Assembly: GCF_008369295.1 (NCBI RefSeq)
Contig: NZ_VOBG01000019.1
Location: 1 to 64,000, forward strand
DNA from: Pseudomonas sp. ANT_H4
GTDB taxonomy: Bacteria > Pseudomonadota > Gammaproteobacteria > Pseudomonadales > Pseudomonadaceae
Length of the DNA stretch: 64,000 nucleotides
Direction: 5' to 3'
Below the pieces are notes generated by a model that saw nothing but the letters and a program-made list of their open reading frames with translations, was not told the origin of the DNA and searched no databases. The position numbers and the translations under genes are program-made. This document shows, piece after piece, positions 55,880 through 63,999 of the stretch. Numbering within the stretch: the first letter of the stretch is position 1; each line of letters opens with the position of its first letter.

Positions 55880-55906
55880 GGCGAACTCCGGGGCAAGATG
55901 AATATT

Positions 55907-55928
55907 TTGTTATGTGATCTTATAACAA
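55907..55928. promoter_or_regulatory. Candidate Zur box of the DUF2796-ABC-DUF3299 operon
   Basis: TTGTTAT, 8 bases, ATAACAA: a perfect 7-bp dyad. The TGTTAT...ATAACA arms resemble the core of gammaproteobacterial Zur sites (TGTTATAnTATAACA). It lies 28 bases before the DUF2796 start codon and could also affect the divergent gene at 56013. Confidence 0.6.
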
Positions 55929-56012
55929 TGGCGCCGGGAGTTTGACCGCCCGCTTGGCGTTGCGCAAGACGCATGGGAGCATGCTGGTCGGAAAAGTGCG
56001 GGAGTGAGAGCA

Positions 56013-56360
56013 ATGTTGCGAATTCGTGGAACCATCGGCGACCTGCCGGTTGACCTGACACTGGAGATGGATGACGGCGATTGGGCGCAACTGGGCGCGC
56101 AATTGCAGACGGTCAAACCGTCGAGTGCCGAACCTGTTGCTCCGGCGGCGGCCGTCAATCAGGACGACACGCTGTGGCAGAGCGCCCAGGACCTGCTGCG
56201 CAAGGCCGGGCAGATGAGTGGCCTTGAGTTGGCGGATCAGCTTGAAGGATTGGCCGGCAGCGCCTCGGCGGGCAAGCGCCTGTTGGTGCGCCTGCGCCAT
56301 TGCGCCAAGGTCAAGGTGAGCAGCGGCGGCGATACGCCGCTGTACAGTTGGGTCGAATAA
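56013..56360 (+). CDS. Conserved hypothetical protein
   Basis: 115 residues, no signal peptide or membrane helix. The N-terminal part (about 1-25) reads as two beta strands (MLRIRGTIGDLPVDLTLEMDD), a Pro/Ala-rich linker spans 38-52, and a helical then strand-rich C-terminus follows (RLLVRLRHCAKVKVSSGG). I do not recognise a function. It is divergent from the DUF2796 gene and convergent with cnoX (4 bases apart). A gene of this size holds the same place in P. aeruginosa. The ATG at 56013 has GGGAG 8 bases upstream; a GTG at 56004 is less likely. Confidence 0.75.
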   Translation: MLRIRGTIGDLPVDLTLEMDDGDWAQLGAQLQTVKPSSAEPVAPAAAVNQDDTLWQSAQDLLRKAGQMSGLELADQLEGLAGSASAGKRLLVRLRHCAKVKVSSGGDTPLYSWVE

Positions 56361-56364
56361 CCGA

Positions 56365-57237
56365 TCAATACAACGCGGTGTACAACTTGCGCCGATAGAC
56401 CGTGACCAGCGGGTGATCACTGCCCAGCAACTCAAACACCTGCAGTAGGGTTTTGTGGGGCAGGCCTTCGCTGTAGCTGCGATTACGGATAAACAGCTTG
56501 AGCAAGCCATCCAGCGCGGCATCGTATTGCTGGCGAGCCAGTTGCTGTACGGCCAGTTGATAGACCGCTTCGTCATCCTGAGGGTTTTGCGCCAGGCGGG
56601 CTTTCAGTTCGGCGGCGTCCGGTAGGTCAGCGGCCTGGCGCAGGAAGGTGATTTGCGCTTTGGCGCCGGCCAGTGCGGCCTTGTGATCGTCGCTTTTTAC
56701 TGCGTCGAGCACGGTCTGCGCTTCGCCCAGTTCACCGCGTTCGGCGAGGCAGCGCGCGTAGAGAATCAGCGCGGCGGCGTTGGTGTTGTCTTCGCCCAGC
56801 AAAGTGACCAGCACCGCTTCGGCATCGCTGATGCGACCTTCGGCAAACAGCGCCTCGGCCTGCACCAGCGGATCAGCCGCGGCGGGGGGCGGCATTTGCA
56901 CATGCGGCTCAAGCATCGCTCGCACCGCTGACTCCGGCTGCGCTCCGGAGAAACCATCCACCGGCTGGCCGTCCTTGAACAACACCACCGTTGGCAGGCT
57001 GCGAATGCCAAAGCGTGAGACCACGTCTGGCTCGGCATCGCAATCAACCTTGGCCAGCAGCAACTCGCCCTGATAACTCTCGGTAACCTGCGCCAGCATC
57101 GGCATCAACGCCTTGCACGGCGCGCACCACTCGGCCCAGAAGTCCACCAGCACGGGTTTGTGGAACGAGTTCTCGATCACCGCCTGGTCGAAAGTGGCAG
57201 TGGTGGCGTCGAAGATGTACGGGGTGGGCTCACTCAT
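56365..57237 (-). CDS. cnoX: Chaperedoxin CnoX (YbbN), thioredoxin-TPR protein
   Basis: 290 residues. The N-terminal thioredoxin domain (1-110) has an intact CAPC active site (Cys38, Cys41) and the cis-Pro loop RSLPTV. TPR-like helices follow (about 120-290), in the CnoX arrangement. CnoX holds oxidation-damaged proteins for GroEL and DnaK. E. coli CnoX lacks the first cysteine and has no oxidoreductase activity; with both cysteines present this one may also reduce disulfides. Confidence 0.93.
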   Translation of the reverse strand: MSEPTPYIFDATTATFDQAVIENSFHKPVLVDFWAEWCAPCKALMPMLAQVTESYQGELLLAKVDCDAEPDVVSRFGIRSLPTVVLFKDGQPVDGFSGAQPESAVRAMLEPHVQMPPPAAADPLVQAEALFAEGRISDAEAVLVTLLGEDNTNAAALILYARCLAERGELGEAQTVLDAVKSDDHKAALAGAKAQITFLRQAADLPDAAELKARLAQNPQDDEAVYQLAVQQLARQQYDAALDGLLKLFIRNRSYSEGLPHKTLLQVFELLGSDHPLVTVYRRKLYTALY

Positions 57238-57271
57238 GGGGTATCTCGAACAAAGCGTGGGATGGGGGCAA

Positions 57272-57952
57272 CTATAAGGGCTGGCGGGATTGGCTGGAAG
57301 CGCGCCGCGAATGGTACAGGCTCACCTTGCGAAACTCCCAAGGCTCGGCCAGGTCGGGCAAGGTCAGGGCATCCAGGATTTCCAGGCGCTGATAATCCGG
57401 GTGCTGGAAGTCGCGAACCCGTGAGTCCGCCACCAATGCCTCCCGGCCGCGGGTGAGGAATTGATCCAGCAGCGGCAAGTTCGCCCGGTCATACAACACA
57501 TCCGCCACCAGGATCAGATCAAAACGATCCGCCTCGGCGAAAAAGTCTGCTGAATAACCCAGCGTAACGCCATTGAGTTCGGCATTTGCCCGGCACGCCG
57601 CCAGGGCCAGTGGGTCGAGATCGCAGGCCAGCACTTCCAGCGCCCCAGCTTTGGCGGCAGCAATTGCGGCCACCCCTGAACCAGCGCCAAAATCCAGCAC
57701 CCGCTTGCCTGCGACCCATCCAGGATTGGCTGCCAGATACCGTGCCAGCGCCAAACCGCTGGCCCAGCAAAAACTCCAGTACGGCGGTTCATGGAGGATG
57801 CGCTGGGTTTCTTCCGGGCTGAAGGCGCGCTCCATGTTGTCAGCGTCCAGCAGCCACAGTGACAGCTCGGTGCCTGGCAGCGGGGAGGGCACCAGTTGCG
57901 CATCGCCAATCAGCTCACTCAAGGCCCGCTGCAGGTCCAGCGGTGGTCTCAT
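57272..57952 (-). CDS. SAM-dependent methyltransferase, EtfB lysine methyltransferase-like
   Basis: 226 residues. Motif I is VLDFGAGSGVAAIAAAKAGA, followed by LACDLDPLAL; the post-I segment LILVADVLYDR is typical of the METTL20/protein-lysine methyltransferase group. The substrate is probably a protein (ETF beta in relatives), but this is inferred. Its start overlaps the upstream lipoprotein gene by 4 bases (ATGA), so the two form an operon. Confidence 0.85.
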   Translation of the reverse strand: MRPPLDLQRALSELIGDAQLVPSPLPGTELSLWLLDADNMERAFSPEETQRILHEPPYWSFCWASGLALARYLAANPGWVAGKRVLDFGAGSGVAAIAAAKAGALEVLACDLDPLALAACRANAELNGVTLGYSADFFAEADRFDLILVADVLYDRANLPLLDQFLTRGREALVADSRVRDFQHPDYQRLEILDALTLPDLAEPWEFRKVSLYHSRRASSQSRQPL

Positions 57953-58404
57953 GGCGCCTTGACGAGTTGCAGGGGGCCAGTGGTCTGGGTGATCGCTTGT
58001 TCGATGCGCACCGCAGGCAAGTGCAGGATCAATTGGCCGGACTGGCTGGCGCGACCGCGCAATTCAACGCGCGCCCCGGCTGGGAATGCCTGGGGGTTGA
58101 AGCGCAAGCGGAACGCCAACGGCTTGTTGTTACCGATCAATATGCTGCTGGCCAACAATTGCTGTGGGCGGCTGCGGTCATCGATCACCAGCAGCGCTAA
58201 CTCGACTTCAGCACCAGCCGGCACGCCATTGAGGGTGCCGCTCACTTCACGCTGATAGGCCGGCAGCGGGCCGAGCTCTTCCACACCGGGGATCTTTTTC
58301 TGTTGTTGTGGCGTCGGTTGCGGGGCGGCCGGTTTTGGCGCTTCGCTGCTGCAGGCCACCAGGAAACTGAACAAAGTGAGCAAAACGAGTGGTCGTAGAG
58401 GCAT
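57949..58404 (-). CDS. YbaY-family lipoprotein
   Basis: 151 residues. The lipobox LVAC puts the lipidated cysteine at residue 18 after a short hydrophobic segment; a Pro/Gln-rich linker (PKPAAPQPTPQQQKK) follows. The rest matches YbaY-type beta-sandwich lipoproteins (VSGTLNGVPAGAEVELALLV, KPLAFRLRFNP). Residues after Cys are Ser-Ser, which favours outer-membrane sorting. The function is unknown. The ATG at 58404 has GGAG 6 bases upstream. It is the first gene of a two-gene operon with the methyltransferase. Confidence 0.85.
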   Translation of the reverse strand: MPLRPLVLLTLFSFLVACSSEAPKPAAPQPTPQQQKKIPGVEELGPLPAYQREVSGTLNGVPAGAEVELALLVIDDRSRPQQLLASSILIGNNKPLAFRLRFNPQAFPAGARVELRGRASQSGQLILHLPAVRIEQAITQTTGPLQLVKAP

Positions 58405-58543
58405 GTACGGCTCCAAAAAAGGCGAAAGTCCGTGATTTAAAGATAAGAAACATAATAGTCAGCCTATATACCGTAAAGGCTATGGCTTGTCTTGCCACGG
58501 GGATGCGCTACCATGGCCCTCCCATTTTTTGTTGCCTGCCACC

Positions 58544-59014
58544 ATGCACTGTCCCTTCTGCGGTGCCAACGACACCAAGGTCATTGACTCGCGTCTGGTC
58601 GCCGAGGGCGAACAGGTGCGTCGCCGGCGTGAATGCCTGGCCTCTGGCTGCGGTGAACGTTTCACCACTTTCGAAACCGCCGAACTGGTATTGCCACGTC
58701 TGATCAAGACCGACGGCAGCCGCCAGCCCTTCGACGAAGAAAAACTGCGCGCTGGTATGCAGCGCGCCCTGGAAAAACGCCCGGTGAGTGTCGAACGGCT
58801 GGAAGCTGCGCTGGCGCATATCAAGCACAAGCTGCGGGCGACCGGCGAGCGCGAGGTCAAGTCCCTGGTGGTTGGAGAACTGGTGATGGGCGAGCTGCAA
58901 AAGCTCGACGAAGTTGCCTACATCCGTTTCGCTTCGGTGTATCGACGCTTCCAGGACCTCAATGAGTTCCGCGAAGAGATCGACCGCCTGGCCCGTGAGC
59001 CGATCAAAGAATGA
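58544..59014 (+). CDS. nrdR: Transcriptional repressor NrdR
   Basis: 156 residues. NrdR has an N-terminal zinc ribbon that binds NrdR boxes and an ATP-cone domain (about 48-135) that senses ATP/dATP, and it represses ribonucleotide reductase genes. The first zinc pair is CPFC (3, 6). The second is Cys31 and Cys36 with four residues between (ECLASGCGERF) instead of the usual two, making the protein 2 residues longer than P. aeruginosa NrdR. The ATG at 58544 gives MHCPFCGANDTKV. It overlaps ribD by 4 bases. Confidence 0.95.
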   Translation: MHCPFCGANDTKVIDSRLVAEGEQVRRRRECLASGCGERFTTFETAELVLPRLIKTDGSRQPFDEEKLRAGMQRALEKRPVSVERLEAALAHIKHKLRATGEREVKSLVVGELVMGELQKLDEVAYIRFASVYRRFQDLNEFREEIDRLAREPIKE

Positions 59015-60147
59015 ACCCACCGTCAGTAGAGCAAACCATCCTCGACGCCCATTACATGGCTCGCGCCGTGGAACTGGCACGCAAAGGCCTGTACACCACC
59101 CATCCCAACCCCCGGGTCGGGTGCGTGATTGTCCGTGATGGGCAGGTGGTCGGCGAAGGCTGGCACGTGCGCACCGGCGAACCCCATGCCGAAGTCCACG
59201 CCCTGCGCGCAGCAGGCACTCAGGCGCGGGGCGCCACCGTCTATGTGACGCTGGAGCCTTGTAGCCATCACGGCCATACGCCGCCCTGCGCCGATGCGTT
59301 GATCAACGCCGGCGTAGGCCGGGTGGTCGCCGCCATGCAGGACCCCAACCCCGAAGTCGCCGGCCGTGGCCTGCAGCGCCTGGCCCAGGCCGGGATCGCG
59401 GTTCACTGCGGTGTGCTTGAAGCGGATGCGCGGGCCCTCAATCAGGGGTTCCTCAAGCGCATGGAGCACGGTTTGCCATTCGTGCGAGTCAAGCTGGCGA
59501 TGAGCCTGGATGGGCGCACGGCGATGGCTAGCGGCGAAAGCCAATGGATCACCGGGCCGGCGGCGCGCGCCAATGTGCAGCGGTTACGTGCCCAGGCCAG
59601 TGTGGTGCTGACCGGCGCCGACACGGTGCTGGCCGACGGCGCGCGCCTGACCGTGCGCGCTGCCGAGCTGGGCCTGGATAAAGAAACCACCGCCCTGGCC
59701 ATGTCTCGGCCGCCGCTGCGGGTGTTGATCGACGGTCGCCTGCGGGTGCCGCTGGATGCGCCGTTCTTTAAGGCTGGCCCGGCGCTGGTCATCACTTGCG
59801 TGACGCCGGAAAACCAGTACCCCACCGGCCCCGAGTGCCTGGTAGTGCCGGGTGTCGAAGGTCAGGTCGACCTGCGTTCGGCGCTGGTGGCGCTGGCGGC
59901 CCGTGGCGTCAACGAGGTGCTGGTGGAAGCCGGCCCGAGCCTGGCCGGTGCCTTCGCCCAGCAGGGCTTGGTGGACGAGTACGTGATTTTCGTCGCCGGC
60001 AAGTTCCTCGGTTCAGCCGCCCGGCCGTTGCTGGACTGGCCTCTGGCGAAGCTGGCCGACGCACCCCAACTCAAGATCATTGAAATGCGTGCTGTAGGCG
60101 ACGACTGGCGAGTCACTGCCATTCCCGTCCCCCCAGCAAGCGTATAA
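59011..60147 (+). CDS. ribD: Riboflavin biosynthesis deaminase/reductase RibD
   Basis: 378 residues, bifunctional. The N-terminal deaminase (about 1-150) has zinc ligands in HAEVHAL and PCSHHGHTPPCADA. The C-terminal reductase (from about 155) includes VKLAMSLDGRTAMASGES and the NADPH-binding LVEAGPSLAGAF. It converts the GTP-derived diaminopyrimidine to the ribitylamino product for lumazine synthesis. Its start overlaps nrdR (ATGA). Confidence 0.95.
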   Translation: MNPPSVEQTILDAHYMARAVELARKGLYTTHPNPRVGCVIVRDGQVVGEGWHVRTGEPHAEVHALRAAGTQARGATVYVTLEPCSHHGHTPPCADALINAGVGRVVAAMQDPNPEVAGRGLQRLAQAGIAVHCGVLEADARALNQGFLKRMEHGLPFVRVKLAMSLDGRTAMASGESQWITGPAARANVQRLRAQASVVLTGADTVLADGARLTVRAAELGLDKETTALAMSRPPLRVLIDGRLRVPLDAPFFKAGPALVITCVTPENQYPTGPECLVVPGVEGQVDLRSALVALAARGVNEVLVEAGPSLAGAFAQQGLVDEYVIFVAGKFLGSAARPLLDWPLAKLADAPQLKIIEMRAVGDDWRVTAIPVPPASV

Positions 60148-60181
60148 TTCCCGGCCTGCGCCAAGCCCCCAGGAGGACTCC

Positions 60182-60844
60182 ATGTTTACCGGCATTATCG
60201 AATCCATCGGCAGCATCCGTGCACTGACCCCAAAAGGCGGTGACGTGCGGGTGCTGGTTGAAACCGGCAAGCTCGACCTGAGCGACGTCAAGCTGGGCGA
60301 CAGCATCGCCGTCAATGGCGTGTGCCTGACCGCCGTCGAGTTGCCTGGCAATGGCTTTGCCGCCGACGTCAGCCGGGAAACCCTGGACTGCACCGCGATG
60401 AACGACCTCAAGGCCGGCAGCCCGGTCAACCTGGAAAAAGCCCTGACCCCGACCACTCGCCTGGGTGGGCATCTGGTCAGCGGTCACGTCGACGGCGTCG
60501 GCGAAGTGGTAGCGCGCAGCGAAAATGCCCGCGCCGTGGAGTTCCGCATCCGCGCGCCCAAAGAGCTGGCCAAGTACATCGCCCATAAAGGCTCGATCAC
60601 CGTCGACGGCACCAGCCTCACCGTGAACGCCGTCAATGGCGCTGAATTTGAACTGACCATCATTCCCCACACCCTGAGCGAAACCATCATGGCGTCGTAC
60701 CAGCCAGGTCGCCGGGTGAACCTGGAAGTCGACTTGCTTGCCCGTTACCTGGAACGCCTGTTGTTGGGCGACAAGGCCGCAGAGCCTGCTGCAGGGAACA
60801 TCACCGAAAGTTTTCTAGCCGCCAATGGCTATCTCAAATCCTGA
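60182..60844 (+). CDS. ribE: Riboflavin synthase alpha subunit
   Basis: 220 residues with two similar lumazine-binding barrels (MFTGIIESIGSI and HLVSGHVDGVGEV). It dismutates two 6,7-dimethyl-8-ribityllumazines to riboflavin. The catalytic N-terminal MFTG and Cys in VNGVCLT are present. It lies 34 bases after ribD. Confidence 0.95.
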   Translation: MFTGIIESIGSIRALTPKGGDVRVLVETGKLDLSDVKLGDSIAVNGVCLTAVELPGNGFAADVSRETLDCTAMNDLKAGSPVNLEKALTPTTRLGGHLVSGHVDGVGEVVARSENARAVEFRIRAPKELAKYIAHKGSITVDGTSLTVNAVNGAEFELTIIPHTLSETIMASYQPGRRVNLEVDLLARYLERLLLGDKAAEPAAGNITESFLAANGYLKS

Positions 60845-60859
60845 CCAAGGGGGTGCCAC

Positions 60860-61951
60860 GTGGCGCTCAATAGCATCGAAGAACTGGTTGAAGACATCCG
60901 CCAAGGCAAGATGGTCATCCTCATGGATGACGAAGACCGTGAGAACGAAGGAGACCTGATCATGGCCGCCGAACTGTGCCGGCCTGAACACATCAACTTC
61001 ATGGCCAAGCACGCCCGTGGTCTGATCTGCATGCCCATGAGCCGCGAACGCTGCGAACTGCTCAAGCTGCCGCTGATGGCGCCGCGCAATGGTTCGGGTT
61101 TTGGCACCAAGTTCACTGTGTCGATTGAAGCGACCACCGGCGTGACCACCGGCATCTCCGCCGCTGACCGCGCCCGCACCGTGCAAGCGGCTGCTGCAAA
61201 AGACGCCAAGGCCGAAGACATCGTCAGCCCCGGCCATATCTTCCCGCTGATGGCCCAGCCCGGCGGTACCCTGGCCCGTGCCGGCCATACCGAGGCTGCT
61301 TGCGACCTGGCGCGCATGGCCGGTTTCGAACCGAGCGGGGTGATCTGCGAAGTAATGAACGACGACGGCACCATGGCCCGTCGCCCAGAACTGGAAGTTT
61401 TTGCCGCCGAACACGGCATCAAGATCGGTACTATCGCCGACCTGATTCACTATCGGATGATCCACGAACGTACCGTTCAGCGGATTACCGAGCAGCCTCT
61501 GGACAGCGAGTTGGGCCAGTTCAATCTGGTGACCTATCGTGACTCGGTGGAAGGCGACGTGCACATGGCCCTGACCCTGGGCAACATCTGCGCTGAAAAT
61601 CCGACCCTGGTTCGCGTGCACAACATGGACCCGCTGCGGGACCTGTTGATGGTCAAGCAGCCGGGCCGCTGGAGCCTGCGGGCCGCGATGGCTGCGGTGT
61701 CCGAGGCCGGTAGCGGTGTGGTGTTGCTGCTTGGCAACCCGGTGGATGGTGACGTGTTGCTGACGAATATTCGCGAAACCGCCGAGCAAACCCCGGTCAA
61801 AACGCCGACCACCTACAGCATCGTCGGTGCCGGTTCGCAGATTTTGCGTGACCTGGGCGTGCGCAAAATGCGCCTGATGAGTGCGCCAATGAAATTTAAT
61901 GCGATATCCGGTTTCGACCTGGAAGTTGTAGAATACGTGCCCTCCGAATAA
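60860..61951 (+). CDS. ribBA: 3,4-dihydroxy-2-butanone-4-phosphate synthase with degenerate GTP cyclohydrolase II domain
   Basis: 363 residues from a GTG. The N-terminal RibB domain (1-200) is intact: DDEDRENEGDLIMAAE (metal/acid site), GHIFPL and RAGHTEAA. The C-terminal RibA-like domain (about 205-363) lacks the zinc motif C-x10-C-x-C: the aligned segment after VRVH (251-254) reads NMDPLRDLLMVKQPGRWSL without any cysteine. It should supply only the four-carbon unit for lumazine. A separate RibA is expected elsewhere in the genome. It lies 15 bases after ribE. Confidence 0.93.
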   Translation: MALNSIEELVEDIRQGKMVILMDDEDRENEGDLIMAAELCRPEHINFMAKHARGLICMPMSRERCELLKLPLMAPRNGSGFGTKFTVSIEATTGVTTGISAADRARTVQAAAAKDAKAEDIVSPGHIFPLMAQPGGTLARAGHTEAACDLARMAGFEPSGVICEVMNDDGTMARRPELEVFAAEHGIKIGTIADLIHYRMIHERTVQRITEQPLDSELGQFNLVTYRDSVEGDVHMALTLGNICAENPTLVRVHNMDPLRDLLMVKQPGRWSLRAAMAAVSEAGSGVVLLLGNPVDGDVLLTNIRETAEQTPVKTPTTYSIVGAGSQILRDLGVRKMRLMSAPMKFNAISGFDLEVVEYVPSE

Positions 61952-62041
61952 AGGCTGGCGTTTTTCGCCCCTTGTTCGCGGTTCAAATATCACTGAGGGG
62001 CGCGTAATGAACGCGTCCCGGCTCTTTAAGAGATTTGTCGA

Positions 62042-62518
62042 ATGACCCTGAAGACCATCGAAGGTACCTTCATCGCCCCCCAAGGCCGCTATGCTCTGGT
62101 GGTTGGCCGCTTCAACAGCTTCGTCGTTGAAAGCCTGGTAAGCGGTGCCGTGGATGCCCTGGTTCGCCACGGTGTGAGCGAAAGCAACATCACTATTATC
62201 CGCGCCCCTGGCGCCTTCGAGATTCCACTGGTTGCGCAGAAAGTTGCCCAACAAGGCGAATACGCGGCGATCATCGCCCTGGGCGCGGTCATTCGTGGCG
62301 GTACTCCACACTTCGAATATGTGGCTGGCGAATGCACCAAGGGCTTGTCCCAGGTGTCCATGGAGTTCGGCGTTCCCGTCGCGTTTGGCGTGCTGACCGT
62401 TGATTCCATCGAGCAAGCCATCGAACGTTCCGGTACCAAGGCCGGTAACAAAGGTGCCGAAGCTGCCCTGTCTGCCCTGGAAATGGTTAGCCTGCTGGCA
62501 CAGTTGGAGGCCAAGTGA
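62042..62518 (+). CDS. ribH: 6,7-dimethyl-8-ribityllumazine synthase
   Basis: 158 residues. It condenses the RibB product with the ribitylaminouracil; members form pentamers or 60-mer shells. Active-site segments include GRFNSFV, APGAFEIP, GAVIRGGTPHFEYV and the catalytic His in PHFEY. A GTGA overlap couples it to nusB. Confidence 0.95.
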   Translation: MTLKTIEGTFIAPQGRYALVVGRFNSFVVESLVSGAVDALVRHGVSESNITIIRAPGAFEIPLVAQKVAQQGEYAAIIALGAVIRGGTPHFEYVAGECTKGLSQVSMEFGVPVAFGVLTVDSIEQAIERSGTKAGNKGAEAALSALEMVSLLAQLEAK

Positions 62519-63015
62519 TTAGCGACGAAAGCGATCGTTTCAACCCCCGTGACCCGCGCCCTGCGGACGCCGGCAAACCTTCCAAGAGCGTCAAGCGTCG
62601 GGAGGCCCGTCAGCTCGCGACCCAGGCGCTGTACCAGCGGCATATGGCCAAGCAATCACTGAACGAAATCGAAGCGCAGTTTCGCGTCGACAACGATTTC
62701 AGTGATGTCGATGCCAGCTACTTCCACGACATCCTGCACGGTGTCCCGGCCAACCTGACCGAAATCGACGCTGCGCTCACGCCGTGCCTGGACCTGACCA
62801 TCGACGAGCTGGACCCGGTTGAACTGTGCGTACTGCGCCTGTCCACCTGGGAACTGCTCAAGCGCGTCGACGTACCGTACCGCGTGGTGATCAACGAAGG
62901 GATCGAACTGGCGAAAGTCTACGGTTCCACCGACGGCCACAAGTTCGTCAACGGCGTGCTCGACAAGCTGGCTCCGCGCCTGCGTGAAGCCGAAGTGAAG
63001 GCGTTTAAGCGCTAA
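62515..63015 (+). CDS. nusB: Transcription antitermination factor NusB
   Basis: 166 residues, all-helical RNA-binding protein. NusB with S10 binds boxA RNA in rrn antitermination complexes; S10 is at 19608 in this window. The arginine-rich start of the fold (SVKRREARQLATQALYQ) and the C-terminal VPYRVVINEGIELAKVYGS are typical. The start is GTG, overlapping the ribH stop by 4 bases. Confidence 0.95.
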   Translation: MISDESDRFNPRDPRPADAGKPSKSVKRREARQLATQALYQRHMAKQSLNEIEAQFRVDNDFSDVDASYFHDILHGVPANLTEIDAALTPCLDLTIDELDPVELCVLRLSTWELLKRVDVPYRVVINEGIELAKVYGSTDGHKFVNGVLDKLAPRLREAEVKAFKR

Positions 63016-63033
63016 TCAGCGCTTGCTTGCGCC

Positions 63034-63999
63034 ATGGGCGAGTTCGAACTGATCCGTAAGTTCTTTGCCGCCGCGCCCTGTGCGCAAGGCGGCGAGGGCA
63101 TTGCCCTGGGGATCGGCGACGACTGCGCCTTGCTGGCGGTTCCCACAGGGGAACAGCTGGCGATTTCCACCGATACCCTGGTGGCCGGCGTGCATTTTGC
63201 CGACCCCTGCGATCCGTTCCTGCTCGGCCAGCGCTCGCTGGCCGTGGCGGTCAGCGATCTGGCGGCCATGGGCGCCAACCCCCTTGCGTTTACCCTTGCC
63301 CTGACTACCCCGACGGTGGATGCCGATTGGTTGCAACGCTATGCCCAGGGTTTGAACGTCATGGCTCAACGCTGTGGCGTGGGCCTGGTGGGCGGTGATA
63401 CCACCCGTGGCCCGTTGAGCCTGACCCTGACCGTCTTTGGTCGGGTGCCGGCAGGCCTGGCCTTGACCCGCAGCGGTGCACAACCCGGTGATTTGTTGTG
63501 TGTGGGAGGAGCGCTGGGCAACGCCGCCGGCGCCTTGCCGCTGGTGTTGGGCCAACGCACTGCGCCTGCGGCCATCGCCGAACCACTGCTGGCCCATTAC
63601 TGGTCGCCTCAGCCCCAGTTGGCACTGGGCCTGGCGTTGCGGGGCAAGGCTACGTCCGCCATGGATATTTCCGACGGCCTTTTGGCCGATTGTGGGCATA
63701 TCGCCAAGGCTTCAGCTGTCAGTTTGTTGATCGAGCGGCAAACGCTGCCGTTGTCGGAGGCCCTGCTGGCGTTTCTCGGCGACGATGAGGCCCGATCCGC
63801 CGCTTTGAGCGGTGGCGACGACTATGTATTGGCGTTCACTTTGCCGTCTGTCGAGCTGGCGCCATTGCTGGCCGCCGGCTGGCCGATCCATGTGATTGGT
63901 CGGGTGGCGCAGGGGCAGGGCGTGGTTCTGCTGGACGCCACGGGGCAGGACATCACTCCGGTGATCCGGGGCTATCAACACTTTCGGGATGCTCCGTGA
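63034..63999 (+). CDS. thiL: Thiamine-monophosphate kinase ThiL
   Basis: 321 residues, complete. It phosphorylates thiamine monophosphate to the diphosphate cofactor. The metal-binding ALGIGDDCALL is at about 24-34, with STDTLVAGVHF and SDLAAMGANPLAF. It lies 18 bases after nusB. Its stop overlaps a GTGAC at 63996, a likely start for the next gene; pgpA follows thiL in P. aeruginosa. Confidence 0.95.
   Translation: MGEFELIRKFFAAAPCAQGGEGIALGIGDDCALLAVPTGEQLAISTDTLVAGVHFADPCDPFLLGQRSLAVAVSDLAAMGANPLAFTLALTTPTVDADWLQRYAQGLNVMAQRCGVGLVGGDTTRGPLSLTLTVFGRVPAGLALTRSGAQPGDLLCVGGALGNAAGALPLVLGQRTAPAAIAEPLLAHYWSPQPQLALGLALRGKATSAMDISDGLLADCGHIAKASAVSLLIERQTLPLSEALLAFLGDDEARSAALSGGDDYVLAFTLPSVELAPLLAAGWPIHVIGRVAQGQGVVLLDATGQDITPVIRGYQHFRDAP

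Noticed and set aside
59015..62041. FMN riboswitch in the riboflavin genes
   Set aside because: The gaps between ribD, ribE, ribBA and ribH are 34, 15 and 90 bases. None can hold the roughly 140-base RFN element, and no conserved RFN segment is visible.
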